64,000 nt of DNA, from the NCBI RefSeq assembly GCF_000759795.1, contig NZ_BBMZ01000007.1, positions 310,001 to 374,000 on the forward strand. The letters are read 5' to 3'. Positions 29,876 through 39,785 of this stretch are shown in pieces (position 1 is the first letter of the stretch; each line of letters opens with the position of its first letter). The DNA comes from Pseudescherichia vulneris NBRC 102420 (GTDB lineage: Bacteria; Pseudomonadota; Gammaproteobacteria; Enterobacterales; Enterobacteriaceae). A program made the position numbers and the translations under genes. Under the pieces are notes generated by a model. It had not been told where the DNA came from, ran no database searches, and saw only the letters and a list, made by a program, of their open reading frames with translations.

Positions 29876-31312
29876 ATGAATAAAACAACCCTTTTTCCGG
29901 TAGTCATGGCTGGTGGCACGGGTAGCCGCCTGTGGCCGCTCTCCCGCGTGCTCTACCCCAAACAGTTTCTCTGCCTGAAGGGCGAGCTGACGATGCTACA
30001 GGCGACCATTAACCGCCTCAACGGCGTCGAGTGCGAAAGTCCGGTAGTCATCTGCAACGAAGAGCACCGCTTTATCGTTGCCGAGCAGCTGCGTCAGCTC
30101 AATAAGCTGACCGAAAACATCATTCTTGAACCGGCCGGGCGCAATACCGCACCGGCTATCGCCCTCGCGGCGCTGGCTGCTAAGCGCAACAGCCCAGATG
30201 CGGATCCGCTTCTGCTGGTGCTCGCTGCCGATCATGTGATCCAGCAGGAAGAGACGTTCCGCGAGGCGGTGCGTGCGGCGATGCCCTACGCCGAAAGCGG
30301 CAAGCTGGTGACCTTTGGCATCGTGCCGGATCTGCCCGAGACCGGCTACGGCTACATCCGCCGTGGCGAGGTAAGCCAGAACGGGATCGATACCGTTGCC
30401 TTCGAAGTAGCGCAGTTTGTCGAAAAACCCAATCTGGAAACGGCGCAGGCCTACGTTGCCAGCGGCGAGTACTACTGGAACAGCGGCATGTTCCTGTTCC
30501 GCGCCGGACGCTATCTCGACGAGTTAAAGCGCTTCCGCCCGGACATTCTTGAAGCCTGTGAGAACGCCATGCGCACCCTCGATCCGGATCTCGACTTTAT
30601 CCGCGTTGATGAAGAGGCGTTCCTCGCCTGCCCGGAAGAGTCGGTGGACTACGCGGTGATGGAGAAGACTGCCGATGCGGTGGTGGTCCCGATGGATGCG
30701 GGCTGGAGCGATGTTGGCTCCTGGTCCTCGCTGTGGGAGATCAGCCCCCATACGCCAGAGGGAAACGTTCACCACGGCGACGTCATCAGCCACAAAACCG
30801 AAAATAGCTACGTCTACGCCGAGTCAGGCCTGGTCACCACCGTCGGCGTCAAGGATCTGGTGATTGTCCAGACCAAAGATGCGGTGCTGATCGCCGACCG
30901 CAACGCGGTGCAGGACGTCAAAAAAGTGGTCGAGCAGATCAAAGCCGAGGGTCGCCATGAGCACCATGTTCACCGCGAGGTGTATCGCCCGTGGGGCAAA
31001 TATGACTCCATCGATTCCGGCGAGCGCTATCAGGTGAAACGCATCACCGTCAAGCCGGGGGAGGGACTCTCCCTGCAGATGCATCACCACCGGGCCGAAC
31101 ACTGGATCGTCGTAGCGGGCACGGCGAAGGTGACCATCAACGACGAGGTGCGCCTGATCGGTGAGAACGAGTCGGTTTACATCCCCCTTGGCGCGACCCA
31201 CTGCCTGGAGAACCCCGGCAAGATCCCGCTGGATCTGATTGAGGTGCGCTCCGGCGGCTACCTCGAAGAGGACGACGTGGTGCGCTTCGAAGACCGCTAC
31301 GGGCGAGTTTAG
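29876..31312 (+). CDS. manC: Mannose-1-phosphate guanylyltransferase, colanic acid operon copy
   Basis: This 478-residue protein (CpsB) is of the type II PMI/GMP family. The N-terminal guanylyltransferase shows [12 protein letters not shown] and FVEKP, and the C-terminal cupin ([19 protein letters not shown]) is the isomerase-like domain. It makes GDP-mannose for Gmd. A REP-like palindrome lies between it and manB. Confidence 0.97.
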   Translation: MNKTTLFPVVMAGGTGSRLWPLSRVLYPKQFLCLKGELTMLQATINRLNGVECESPVVICNEEHRFIVAEQLRQLNKLTENIILEPAGRNTAPAIALAALAAKRNSPDADPLLLVLAADHVIQQEETFREAVRAAMPYAESGKLVTFGIVPDLPETGYGYIRRGEVSQNGIDTVAFEVAQFVEKPNLETAQAYVASGEYYWNSGMFLFRAGRYLDELKRFRPDILEACENAMRTLDPDLDFIRVDEEAFLACPEESVDYAVMEKTADAVVVPMDAGWSDVGSWSSLWEISPHTPEGNVHHGDVISHKTENSYVYAESGLVTTVGVKDLVIVQTKDAVLIADRNAVQDVKKVVEQIKAEGRHEHHVHREVYRPWGKYDSIDSGERYQVKRITVKPGEGLSLQMHHHRAEHWIVVAGTAKVTINDEVRLIGENESVYIPLGATHCLENPGKIPLDLIEVRSGGYLEEDDVVRFEDRYGRV

Positions 31313-31326
31313 TACGCATTAACTCA

Positions 31327-31354
31327 GCCCGGCAGCGTGCGCTTACCGGGCCTA
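31327..31354. repeat. REP-like palindrome between manC and manB
   Basis: GCCCGG at 31327-31332 pairs with CCGGGC at 31346-31351, with REP-like flanks. It lies inside the operon, 12 bp before the manB start, and partly overlaps the manB ribosome-site region (TGGAGG). It could affect mRNA stability or manB translation. Confidence 0.55.
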
Positions 31355-31365
31355 TGGAGGCCATT

Positions 31366-32736
31366 ATGGAAAAATTAACCTGTTTTAAAGCTTATGATAT
31401 TCGCGGCAGGCTGGGCACGGAGCTCAATGAAGAGATCGCCTGGCGCATTGGCCGTGCCTATGGTGAATACCTGAAGCCGGAAACCATCGTGCTGGGGGGC
31501 GACGTGCGCCTGACCAGCGAGGCGCTGAAGCTGGCGCTGGCGAAGGGGTTGCAAGACGCAGGGGTAGACGTGCTCGACCTTGGTATGTGCGGCACGGAAG
31601 AGATCTACTTTGCCACCTTCCACCTTGGGATTGACGGCGGTATCGAAGTCACCGCCAGCCACAACCCGATGGACTACAACGGCATGAAGCTGGTGCGCAA
31701 GGGCGCACGCCCGATCAGCGGCGATACTGGCCTGCGCGACGTGCAGCGTCTGGCAGAGGCCAACGACTTCCCGCCGGTTAATCCGGCGAAGCGCGGCAGC
31801 TATAAGCAGATCGATCTGCGTGACGTCTATATCGACCACCTGCTGGGCTATATCGACGTGGCGAACCTCAAACCATTGACGCTGGTGATCAACTCCGGCA
31901 ACGGCGCGGCGGGTCCGGTGATCGACGCCATCGAGGCGCGTTTCCAGGCGCTGAAGGTGCCGGTGACCTTTATCAAAGTGCATAACACCCCAGACGGCAA
32001 CTTCCCGAACGGTATTCCTAACCCGCTCCTGCCGGAGTGCCGGGACAGCACCCGCGAGGCGGTGATTGCACACCGTGCCGATATGGGCATCGCCTTTGAC
32101 GGCGACTTTGACCGCTGCTTCCTGTTCGACGGTGACGGCCAGTTTATCGAGGGCTACTACATCGTTGGCCTACTGGCGCAGGCGTTTCTGGAGAAGCACC
32201 CCGGCGCGAAAATCATCCACGACCCGCGCCTCTCCTGGAACACCGTAGACGTGGTGACTCAGGCGGGCGGTACGCCGGTGATGTCGAAAACCGGCCACGC
32301 CTTTATCAAAGAGCGGATGCGCGCCGAGGATGCGATCTACGGCGGCGAGATGAGCGCCCACCACTATTTCCGTGACTTTGCCTACTGCGACAGCGGGATG
32401 ATCCCCTGGCTGCTGGTCACCGAGCTGCTGTGCCTCTCTGGTCAGCCGCTGTCAGCACTGGTGCGCGATCGCATGGCGGCGTTTCCGGCCAGCGGTGAGA
32501 TCAACCGTACCCTCAGCGAACCGGCGCAGGCCATTGCCCGCGTCGAGCAGCATTTTGCCAGCGGCGCGCAGGAGATTGATCGCACCGACGGCCTCAGCGT
32601 CGCCTTCCCAACCTGGCGCTTCAACCTGCGATCCTCTAATACCGAGCCGGTGGTGCGCCTGAACGTCGAGTCCCAGGGCGACGTCTCGCTGATGGAGGCG
32701 AAGACGCAGGAAATTCTGGCGCTGCTCGACAGGTAG
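31366..32736 (+). CDS. manB: Phosphomannomutase, colanic acid operon copy
   Basis: This 456-residue alpha-D-phosphohexomutase (CpsG), the same length as in E. coli, has the phosphoserine loop [11 protein letters not shown], the magnesium loop [11 protein letters not shown], the sugar-binding [10 protein letters not shown] and the phosphate-binding RSSNTEP. It converts mannose-6-phosphate to mannose-1-phosphate for ManC. The ATG at 31366 ([14 protein letters not shown]) is chosen over an in-frame ATG four codons upstream because of the GGAGG ribosome site and family length. Confidence 0.97.
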   Translation: MEKLTCFKAYDIRGRLGTELNEEIAWRIGRAYGEYLKPETIVLGGDVRLTSEALKLALAKGLQDAGVDVLDLGMCGTEEIYFATFHLGIDGGIEVTASHNPMDYNGMKLVRKGARPISGDTGLRDVQRLAEANDFPPVNPAKRGSYKQIDLRDVYIDHLLGYIDVANLKPLTLVINSGNGAAGPVIDAIEARFQALKVPVTFIKVHNTPDGNFPNGIPNPLLPECRDSTREAVIAHRADMGIAFDGDFDRCFLFDGDGQFIEGYYIVGLLAQAFLEKHPGAKIIHDPRLSWNTVDVVTQAGGTPVMSKTGHAFIKERMRAEDAIYGGEMSAHHYFRDFAYCDSGMIPWLLVTELLCLSGQPLSALVRDRMAAFPASGEINRTLSEPAQAIARVEQHFASGAQEIDRTDGLSVAFPTWRFNLRSSNTEPVVRLNVESQGDVSLMEAKTQEILALLDR

Positions 32737-32745
32737 CCGTTGCGA

Positions 32746-32765
32746 GCCCTCTCTTCGGAGAGGGC
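32746..32765 (+). other. UUCG-tetraloop hairpin between manB and wcaJ
   Basis: GCCCTCTC, TTCG, GAGAGGGC form a perfect 8-bp stem closed by a UUCG tetraloop, 10 bp after the manB stop and 20 bp before wcaJ. There is no U-tract, so it is not a classic terminator. It may be an mRNA stability or processing element, or a partial attenuator in the operon. Confidence 0.7.
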
Positions 32766-32785
32766 ATTATTGAACAGGAACAACG

Positions 32786-34180
32786 ATGACAAACTTAAAA
32801 AAGCGCGAGCGAGCCAAAACGAATGCATCGTTAATCTCTATGGTGCAGCGATTTTCGGACATCACTATCCTGTTTGGCGGGCTTTGGGTGGTCTGTAAGG
32901 CAAACGCCTTACCCTTTTTCTATCTGCATCTGCTGATGGCGCTCATGGCGCTGGTGGTTTTCCAGATGATTGGCGGTATGACCGATTTCTACCGCTCGTG
33001 GCGCGGGGTGAAGATCTCCACCGAGCTGGTGTTGCTGCTGCAAAACTGGACCCTGAGCCTGATCTTCAGCGCCGGGCTGATGGCTTTCAATTCAGATTTT
33101 AATGACGACTTCTCGCTGTTTTTCGCCTGGTACGTGCTGAGCAGTATTGGTCTGGTGGTCTGCCGCTCGCTGATCCGCTTCGGCGCGGGCTGGCTGCGTA
33201 ACCGTGGATACAACACCCGCCGGGTAGCCATTGCTGGCGATCTGCCGGTAGGGCAGATGCTGCTGGAGAGCTTCCGCAACGAGCCGTGGCTGGGCTTCGA
33301 GGTGGTGGGCGTCTATCACGACGTGAGTCCCGAGGGCGTATCGGCGGACTGGGCGGGCACGATCGAGCAGCTTATTGAGGATGCGAAGGCGGCGAAAATT
33401 CACAACGTCTACATCGCTATGTCGATGAGCGACGCTGCAAGCATTAAAAAGTTGGTGAGCGATCTGGCGGATACCACCTGCTCGGTGATCCTGATCCCCG
33501 ACGTCTTCACCTTCAATATCCTGCATTCGCGTATTGAGGAGATGAACGGTATTCCGGTGGTGCCGCTGTACGACACGCCGCTCTCGGGCCTGAACCGTGT
33601 CCTGAAGCGCCTTGAGGACATCGTGCTCTCCTCGCTGATCCTGCTGATGATCTCCCCGGTGCTGCTCAGCATTGCTGCCGCCGTGAAGTTCACCTCGCCG
33701 GGCCCGGTGATCTTCCGCCAGACCCGCTACGGCATGGACGGCAAGCCGATCATGGTGTGGAAGTTCCGCTCCATGAAGGTGATGGAGAACGACAGCGTGG
33801 TCACCCAGGCGACGCAGAACGATCCCCGCGTCACCCGCGTCGGTAACTTCCTGCGCCGTACCTCGCTCGACGAGCTGCCGCAGTTTATTAACGTTCTCAC
33901 CGGCGGCATGTCGATTGTCGGTCCGCGTCCGCACGCCGTGGCGCATAACGAGCAGTACCGGACGCTGATCCAGGGCTACATGCTGCGCCATAAGGTCAAG
34001 CCAGGCATTACCGGCTGGGCACAGATCAACGGCTGGCGCGGAGAAACCGATACCCTGGAGAAGATGGAGAAACGCATCGAGTTCGACCTGGAGTACATTC
34101 GCGAATGGAGCCTCTGGTTCGACATCAAGATCGTTTTCCTGACCATTTTCAAAGGCTTTGTTAACAAAGCGGCCTACTGA
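32786..34180 (+). CDS. wcaJ: WcaJ, undecaprenyl-phosphate glucose-1-phosphate transferase
   Basis: This 464-residue polyprenol-phosphate hexose-1-P transferase has four N-terminal hydrophobic helices, a CoA-binding-like soluble domain, a re-entrant helix near residue 280, and the catalytic C-terminal domain. Visible motifs are KFRSMKV, RRTSLDELPQFINVL and SIVGPRPH. It starts colanic acid by loading glucose-1-phosphate on undecaprenyl phosphate. The length equals E. coli WcaJ. Confidence 0.97.
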   Translation: MTNLKKRERAKTNASLISMVQRFSDITILFGGLWVVCKANALPFFYLHLLMALMALVVFQMIGGMTDFYRSWRGVKISTELVLLLQNWTLSLIFSAGLMAFNSDFNDDFSLFFAWYVLSSIGLVVCRSLIRFGAGWLRNRGYNTRRVAIAGDLPVGQMLLESFRNEPWLGFEVVGVYHDVSPEGVSADWAGTIEQLIEDAKAAKIHNVYIAMSMSDAASIKKLVSDLADTTCSVILIPDVFTFNILHSRIEEMNGIPVVPLYDTPLSGLNRVLKRLEDIVLSSLILLMISPVLLSIAAAVKFTSPGPVIFRQTRYGMDGKPIMVWKFRSMKVMENDSVVTQATQNDPRVTRVGNFLRRTSLDELPQFINVLTGGMSIVGPRPHAVAHNEQYRTLIQGYMLRHKVKPGITGWAQINGWRGETDTLEKMEKRIEFDLEYIREWSLWFDIKIVFLTIFKGFVNKAAY

Positions 34181-34191
34181 GTGAGCACCCT

Positions 34192-35670
34192 GTGAGCCTG
34201 AGAGAGAAAACCCTAAGCGGGGCCAAATGGTCGGCGATGGCTACCGTCACGATCATTGGCCTCGGACTGGTGCAGATGACCTGGCTGGCGCGGATTATCG
34301 ACAGCCACCAGTTTGGCCTGCTGACCGTGGCGCTAACTATCATCGCCCTTGCCGATACGCTGTCCGATTTCGGCATCGCCAACTCGATTATCCAGCGCAA
34401 AGAGATAAGCCAGCTGGAGTTAACCACCCTCTACTGGCTGAACGTCGGGCTGGGGCTGCTGGTCTGCGTGGCGATGTTCCTCCTGAGCGATACCCTGGCG
34501 CGGGTACTGCACAACCCGGATATTGCCCCGCTGATCAAAACCCTGTCGCTGGCCTTTGTGGTGATCCCCCACGGCCAGCAGTTCCGCGCTCTGATGCAAA
34601 AAGAGTTAGAGTTCGGCAAAATTGGCGCAATTGAAACGCTCTCCGTGGTGGCGGGGTTCAGCGTGACGGTGATTGGCGCGTGGTTCTGGCCGCTGGCGAT
34701 GACCGCCATCGCCGGTTACCTCGTTAACACCCTGGTGCGCACCCTGCTGTTTGGCTTCTTCGGCCGCAAAATCTACCGGCCGGGCCTGCACTTCTCCCTT
34801 GCCTCGGTCAGCGCCAACCTACGCTTCGGCGCGTGGCTGACGGCGGACAGCGTCATCAACTACATCAATACCAACCTCTCCACGCTGGTGCTGGCGCGCA
34901 TTCTCGGGGCCAGCGTTGCCGGGGGCTATAACCTCGCCTACAACGTGGCGGTAGTGCCACCGATGAAGCTCAACCCCATCATCACCCGCGTGCTGTTCCC
35001 GGCCTTCGCCAAAATTCAGGACGATACGGCCAAGCTGCGGCTCAACTTCTACAAGCTGCTGTCAGCGGTGGGGATCATCAACTTCCCGGTGCTGCTGGGC
35101 CTGATGGTGGTCGCCAATAACATGGTTCCGCTGGTGTTTGGCGAGAAGTGGCGGGGGATTATCCCCATCCTGCAGCTGCTGTGCATCGTTGGCCTGCTGC
35201 GCGCCGTGGGGAACCCGATTGGCTCCCTGCTGATGGCCAAGGCGCGGGTTGATATCAGCTTTAAGTTTAATCTCTTCAAAACCGCGCTCTTTGTGCCCGC
35301 CATTATTCTCGGGGGCCAGTGGGCGGGGGCGCTGGGCGTTACCCTGGGCTTCCTGCTGGTGCAGGTGATCAATACCGTGCTGAGCTACTTCGTGATGATC
35401 AGGCCGGTGCTCGGCCCGAGCTATCGCCAGTACGTGCTGAGCCTCTGGCTACCGTTCTACCTGTCGCTGCCGATGCTGGCGGTGAGCTATGGGCTGGGTC
35501 TGGCGCTGAACGGTCATCTGCCGCTGGTGACCCTGCTGATCGTCCAGATCGCCGCAGGGGCGCTGACCTTCGCGGTCACCCTCGCGCTGTCGCGTAACGC
35601 GCTGGTGGTGGAGATCAAACGCCAGCTTTGCCGCAATGAAAAATTAAGAACGCTCCTGCGGGCAGGTTAA
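34192..35670 (+). CDS. wzxC: WzxC, colanic acid repeat-unit flippase
   Basis: This 492-residue MOP-superfamily polysaccharide transporter has about 14 predicted helices. It starts with GTG at 34192 (MSLREKTLSGAKWSAMATV), 11 bp after wcaJ, and matches E. coli WzxC in length and along the sequence. It flips the lipid-linked colanic acid hexasaccharide to the periplasm. Confidence 0.96.
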   Translation: MSLREKTLSGAKWSAMATVTIIGLGLVQMTWLARIIDSHQFGLLTVALTIIALADTLSDFGIANSIIQRKEISQLELTTLYWLNVGLGLLVCVAMFLLSDTLARVLHNPDIAPLIKTLSLAFVVIPHGQQFRALMQKELEFGKIGAIETLSVVAGFSVTVIGAWFWPLAMTAIAGYLVNTLVRTLLFGFFGRKIYRPGLHFSLASVSANLRFGAWLTADSVINYINTNLSTLVLARILGASVAGGYNLAYNVAVVPPMKLNPIITRVLFPAFAKIQDDTAKLRLNFYKLLSAVGIINFPVLLGLMVVANNMVPLVFGEKWRGIIPILQLLCIVGLLRAVGNPIGSLLMAKARVDISFKFNLFKTALFVPAIILGGQWAGALGVTLGFLLVQVINTVLSYFVMIRPVLGPSYRQYVLSLWLPFYLSLPMLAVSYGLGLALNGHLPLVTLLIVQIAAGALTFAVTLALSRNALVVEIKRQLCRNEKLRTLLRAG

Positions 35671-35695
35671 TCCTATTTCGTTTATTGAGGTCACT

Positions 35696-36973
35696 ATGAA
35701 ACTATTGATTCTGGGCAACCATACCTGCGGGAACCGTGGCGACAGCGCCATCCTGCGCGGCCTGCTGGACGCGATTGCCGTGCTTGAGCCGGACGCCGAG
35801 GTGGACGTGATGAGCCGCTACCCGGTCAGCTCCTCCTGGCTGCTGAACCGCCCGGTGATGGGCGATCCGCTCTATAGCCAGATGAAGCAGCACAATAACG
35901 CCGCCGGACTGATGGGCCGGGTCAAGAAGGTGCTGCGCCGCCGCTATCAGCATCAGGTGCTGCTCTCTCGAGTCACCGACAGCGGCAAGCTGCGCAACAT
36001 CGCCATCGCCCAGGGCTTCACCGACTTTGTTCGCCTGCTGGCGGGCTACGACGCCATTATCCAGGTTGGCGGCTCGTTCTTTGTCGATCTCTATGGCGTG
36101 CCGCAGTTTGAGCATGCCCTCTGCACCTTTATGGCGAAAAAGCCGCTCTACATGATCGGCCACAGCGTTGGGCCGTTCCAGGACGCCCAGTTTAACCAGC
36201 TGGCGAACTACGTGTTCGGCCACTGCGACGCGCTGATCCTCCGCGAGCGCGTAAGCCTGGAGCTAATGGAGCACAGCCAGATCACCACCGCGAAAGTGGA
36301 GCAGGGTGTAGATACCGCCTGGCTGGTGGATCACGACGAGACGTTCGTACCGAACTATGCGGTCGCCCACTGGCTCGATATGGCGGCAAAAGAGAAGACG
36401 GTCGCTATTACCCTACGCGAGCTGGCTCCCTTCGACAAGCGGCTCGGCACCACGCAGAAAGCCTACGAGAAGGCGTTTGCCGGGGTGGTCAACCGCATCA
36501 TTGATGCTGGCTACCAGGTACTGGCCCTCTCCACCTGTACCGGCATCGATAGCTACAACAAAGACGATCGCATGGTGGCGCTCAACCTGCGGGAGCACGT
36601 CAGCGATCCCTCGCGCTATCACGTGGTGATGGACGAGCTGAACGATCTTGAGATGGGTAAAATCTTTGCCGCCTGCGATCTGACCGTGGGCACCCGCCTG
36701 CACTCGGCCATTATCTCGATGAACTTTGGCACCCCGGCGATCGCTATCAACTACGAACACAAGTCGGCAGGCATTATGCAGCAGCTGGGCATGCCGGAGA
36801 TGGCGATCGATATTCGCCATCTGCTGGACGGTTCGCTGGAGGCGATGGTGGCCGACACCCTGGGTCAGCTTCCGGCCCTGGAGCAGCGCCTCAGCGATGC
36901 CGTGACCCACGAGCGCCAGCACGGCATGGAGATGGTGGAGTCGGTGCTGAAGCGCGTCCGGGAGGGTAAATGA
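35696..36973 (+). CDS. wcaK: WcaK, colanic acid pyruvyl transferase
   Basis: This 425-residue member of the polysaccharide pyruvyl transferase family has the N-terminal ILGNHTCGNRGDSAILRGLL motif, a central IQVGGSFFVDLYG, and the C-terminal GTRLHSAIISMNFGTPAIAI. It adds the pyruvate ketal to the terminal galactose of colanic acid. The GAGG ribosome site is well placed. The stop overlaps wcaL by 4 bp. Confidence 0.95.
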   Translation: MKLLILGNHTCGNRGDSAILRGLLDAIAVLEPDAEVDVMSRYPVSSSWLLNRPVMGDPLYSQMKQHNNAAGLMGRVKKVLRRRYQHQVLLSRVTDSGKLRNIAIAQGFTDFVRLLAGYDAIIQVGGSFFVDLYGVPQFEHALCTFMAKKPLYMIGHSVGPFQDAQFNQLANYVFGHCDALILRERVSLELMEHSQITTAKVEQGVDTAWLVDHDETFVPNYAVAHWLDMAAKEKTVAITLRELAPFDKRLGTTQKAYEKAFAGVVNRIIDAGYQVLALSTCTGIDSYNKDDRMVALNLREHVSDPSRYHVVMDELNDLEMGKIFAACDLTVGTRLHSAIISMNFGTPAIAINYEHKSAGIMQQLGMPEMAIDIRHLLDGSLEAMVADTLGQLPALEQRLSDAVTHERQHGMEMVESVLKRVREGK

Positions 36974-38190
36974 AGGTCAGTTTCTTTTTGCTGAAGTTCC
37001 CCCTCTCGTCGGAGACCTTCGTGCTGGATCAGATCGTCGCCTTTATTGAGATGGGCTACGAGGTTGAGATCGTGGCGATGCATAAAGGGGATCTGAGCAA
37101 TACCCATGCCGCGTTTCAGCAGTATCGGCTGGCGGAGAAGACCCACTGGCTGCTGGACGAGCCGCAGGGCAAGCTGGCGAAGCTGCGCTATCGCGGTGCG
37201 GCGCTGCTGCGCGGGGCAGGGCGGGGCGCAACCTGGCGGGCGCTCAACGTTGGGCGCTACGGCGCCGAGGCGCGCAACCTGATCCTGGCGGCGATGTGCG
37301 GCCTTGCGCCGCGCACCTTCCATGCCGACGTCTTTATCGCCCACTTTGGCCCGGCGGGCGTCACGGCGGCCAAGCTGCGCGAGCTGGGCGTCCTTAACGG
37401 CAAAATCGCCACCGTATTCCACGGCATCGACATCTCCAGCCGGGCGGTGCTCAGCCACTATACCCCGGAGTACCAGCAGCTCTTTCGCCGTGGCGACCTG
37501 ATGCTGCCTATCAGCGAGCTGTGGGCCGGACGGCTGATGAATATGGGCTGCCCGGCGCATAAAATTGCCGTCTCGCGCATGGGCGTTGATATGTCACGCT
37601 TCTCCCCGCGTCCAGTGCAGGCCCCGGCCAACCAACTGAATATCATCTCCGTGGCCCGCCTGACCGAGAAAAAGGGATTGCACGTGGCCATTGAGGCCTG
37701 CCGCCTGCTTAAGGAGCGGGGGATTGCCTTTCACTATCGCATTCTCGGCATCGGGCCGTGGGAGCAGCGCCTGCGCGACAAAATCGCCGAGTATGGCCTG
37801 CAGGAGACGATTGAGATGCCGGGCTTCAAGCCGAGCCACGAGGTGAAGGCGATGCTGGACGAGGCGGATCTCTTTCTGCTGCCCTCCATCACCGGCGCGG
37901 ACGGCGATATGGAGGGGATCCCGGTGGCGCTGATGGAGGCGATGGCGGTGGGTCTGCCGGTGGTCTCTACCGTCCACAGCGGTATCCCCGAGCTTATCGA
38001 CGCCGATCGATCCGGCTGGCTGGTGCCAGAGAACGATCCTGAGGCCCTCGCGGACCGGCTGGCGGCGCTAAGCGCTATCCAGCAGGAGGCGCTGGTGCCG
38101 GTCGTCTCGCGCGCCCGTGAAAAAGTCGAAACCGAGTTTAATCAGCGAATCATTAACCAGCGGCTTGCCACGCTGTTGCAAGCGCTCTAA
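36970..38190 (+). CDS. wcaL: WcaL, colanic acid glycosyltransferase (GT4)
   Basis: This 406-residue GT-B enzyme, the same length as in E. coli, has an N-terminal domain ending in FHGIDISSRAVL and a GT4 donor site with SVARLTEKKGLHVAIEA and the EX7E motif in EGIPVALMEAMAVGLPVV. It is thought to be a galactosyltransferase of the colanic acid side chain. It is co-translated with wcaK through an ATGA overlap. Confidence 0.95.
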   Translation: MKVSFFLLKFPLSSETFVLDQIVAFIEMGYEVEIVAMHKGDLSNTHAAFQQYRLAEKTHWLLDEPQGKLAKLRYRGAALLRGAGRGATWRALNVGRYGAEARNLILAAMCGLAPRTFHADVFIAHFGPAGVTAAKLRELGVLNGKIATVFHGIDISSRAVLSHYTPEYQQLFRRGDLMLPISELWAGRLMNMGCPAHKIAVSRMGVDMSRFSPRPVQAPANQLNIISVARLTEKKGLHVAIEACRLLKERGIAFHYRILGIGPWEQRLRDKIAEYGLQETIEMPGFKPSHEVKAMLDEADLFLLPSITGADGDMEGIPVALMEAMAVGLPVVSTVHSGIPELIDADRSGWLVPENDPEALADRLAALSAIQQEALVPVVSRAREKVETEFNQRIINQRLATLLQAL

Positions 38191-38202
38191 GCCAGAGGTT
38201 AT

Positions 38203-39603
38203 ATGTCAGATATCCTACTCTCACGCCGTCGCTTTATTGGGGCAGGCTCTGCCCTGGCGGCGCTGCCCCTTCTGCACTCGCCGCTGCTCCAGGCCCAGGA
38301 GTCCGGCAGCGTTGATATCCGCCGCTATCTGAAAAATGACGTGATCGCCGCGTTTAAGCAGGCCTTTGCCGAGGCCAGCACGGTGCTGGTGCCGGCGGGC
38401 GTGGTCTGCGAGAACATCAATACCGCGATTTTTATCCCGGCGGGTAAAACGCTGTTAATTCGCGGGGCGCTCAAGGGCAATGGTCGGGGGCGCTTTGTAT
38501 TGCAGGATGGCTGTCGGGTACGCGGGGAAGAGGGCGGAAGCCTGTATAACATCACCCTTGACGTGCGCGGCTCGGACTGCACTATCGAAGGCGTAGCGAT
38601 GAGCGGTTACGGCCCGGTGACGCAGATCTATATCGGCGGCAAAGAGAAGCGGGTCATGCGTAACCTGGTTATCGATAATATCACGGTGACCAAGGCCAAC
38701 TACGCCATTCTGCGCCAGGGCTTTCACAATCAGATCGACGGGGCGCGCATTACCAACGGCCGTTTCAGCTATCTGCAGGGGGACGCTATTGAATGGAACG
38801 TGGCGATTAACGATCGCAACCTGCTGATCTCTGACCACGTGATTGATCATATTGACTGTACCAACGGCAAAATCAACTGGGGGATCGGCATCGGGCTGGC
38901 GGGCAGCACCTACGACAACGACTACCCGGAAGATCAGGCGGTAAAACATTTTACCGTGACCAACATCACCGGTAGCCACTGTCGTCAGCTGGTGCACGTC
39001 GAAAACGGCAAGCACTTTGTGATCCGTCACATCACCGCCACGGATATCACCCCTGACTACAGTAAAAAAGCGGGCATTGATAACGCCACGGTAGCGATTT
39101 ACGGCTGCGATAATTTCGTCATCGACGACGTTAAAATGCGCAATAGCGCAGGGATGTTAATAGGTTATGGGGTGATTAAAGGTAATTATCTCTCGATACC
39201 GCAAAATTTCAGACTAAACGCGGTTCATTTAGACAATGCCGAGCAGACGCGGAAATTACGTGGGATCCAGATCTCATCCGGCAATGCCGACTCGTTTGTC
39301 TCTATCACCAATCTCAATATTCAGCGCGCCTCGCTGGAGATGCATAATAAACCCCAGCACCTGTTTATGCGCAATATTCAGATCATGCAGGAGGCTGCGA
39401 CAGGCCCGGCGCTGAAGCTCCACTTCGATCTACGCAAGGACGTACGCGGCCGCTTTATGGCGAAGCGGGATACGCTGCTTTCGTTGGCGAATATTCATGC
39501 TGTGAATGAGAAAGGGCAAAGCTCGGTGGATATTGACCGGCTCGATCAGCAGGTCGTGAATACGGAGCGGCTGAATTTTACGCTTCCTTCCAAAGTGCGA
39601 TGA
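38203..39603 (+). CDS. wcaM: WcaM, colanic acid operon protein with Tat-type signal and beta-helix repeats
   Basis: This 466-residue protein (464 in E. coli) ends the colanic acid operon. It starts with a twin-arginine signal, [18 protein letters not shown], with likely cleavage after AQA (LLQAQESG). The body has pectate-lyase-like right-handed beta-helix repeats such as [20 protein letters not shown]. Its biochemical role is not established; periplasmic export via Tat is inferred. The N-terminal 30 residues diverge from E. coli, but the Tat motif is kept. Confidence 0.93.
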   Translation: MSDILLSRRRFIGAGSALAALPLLHSPLLQAQESGSVDIRRYLKNDVIAAFKQAFAEASTVLVPAGVVCENINTAIFIPAGKTLLIRGALKGNGRGRFVLQDGCRVRGEEGGSLYNITLDVRGSDCTIEGVAMSGYGPVTQIYIGGKEKRVMRNLVIDNITVTKANYAILRQGFHNQIDGARITNGRFSYLQGDAIEWNVAINDRNLLISDHVIDHIDCTNGKINWGIGIGLAGSTYDNDYPEDQAVKHFTVTNITGSHCRQLVHVENGKHFVIRHITATDITPDYSKKAGIDNATVAIYGCDNFVIDDVKMRNSAGMLIGYGVIKGNYLSIPQNFRLNAVHLDNAEQTRKLRGIQISSGNADSFVSITNLNIQRASLEMHNKPQHLFMRNIQIMQEAATGPALKLHFDLRKDVRGRFMAKRDTLLSLANIHAVNEKGQSSVDIDRLDQQVVNTERLNFTLPSKVR

Positions 39604-39676
39604 GAAGCGTAGGCATGTGTCATCAAGTCTAATGTAACCCCTAAAATTTGTTACTGAACTCCGTGAAAATAGTGTT

Positions 39677-39682
39677 TATAAT
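39677..39682 (+). promoter_or_regulatory. candidate -10 element of a gnu promoter
   Basis: A perfect TATAAT lies 104 bp upstream of gnu in the AT-rich 182-bp gap after wcaM. No good -35 sits at 16-18 bp, so an activator or a weak promoter is possible. No terminator was found after wcaM, so read-through from the colanic acid operon is also possible. Confidence 0.45.
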
Positions 39683-39785
39683 CCATGCCACTATTTTGCA
39701 ATATTTGTCTCGTCAATAGCGGTGCCTCACGGAAGAAAGCGATTACCGGAGGTTTGCCAAACACACATAACGCATTGAGTGGTAT

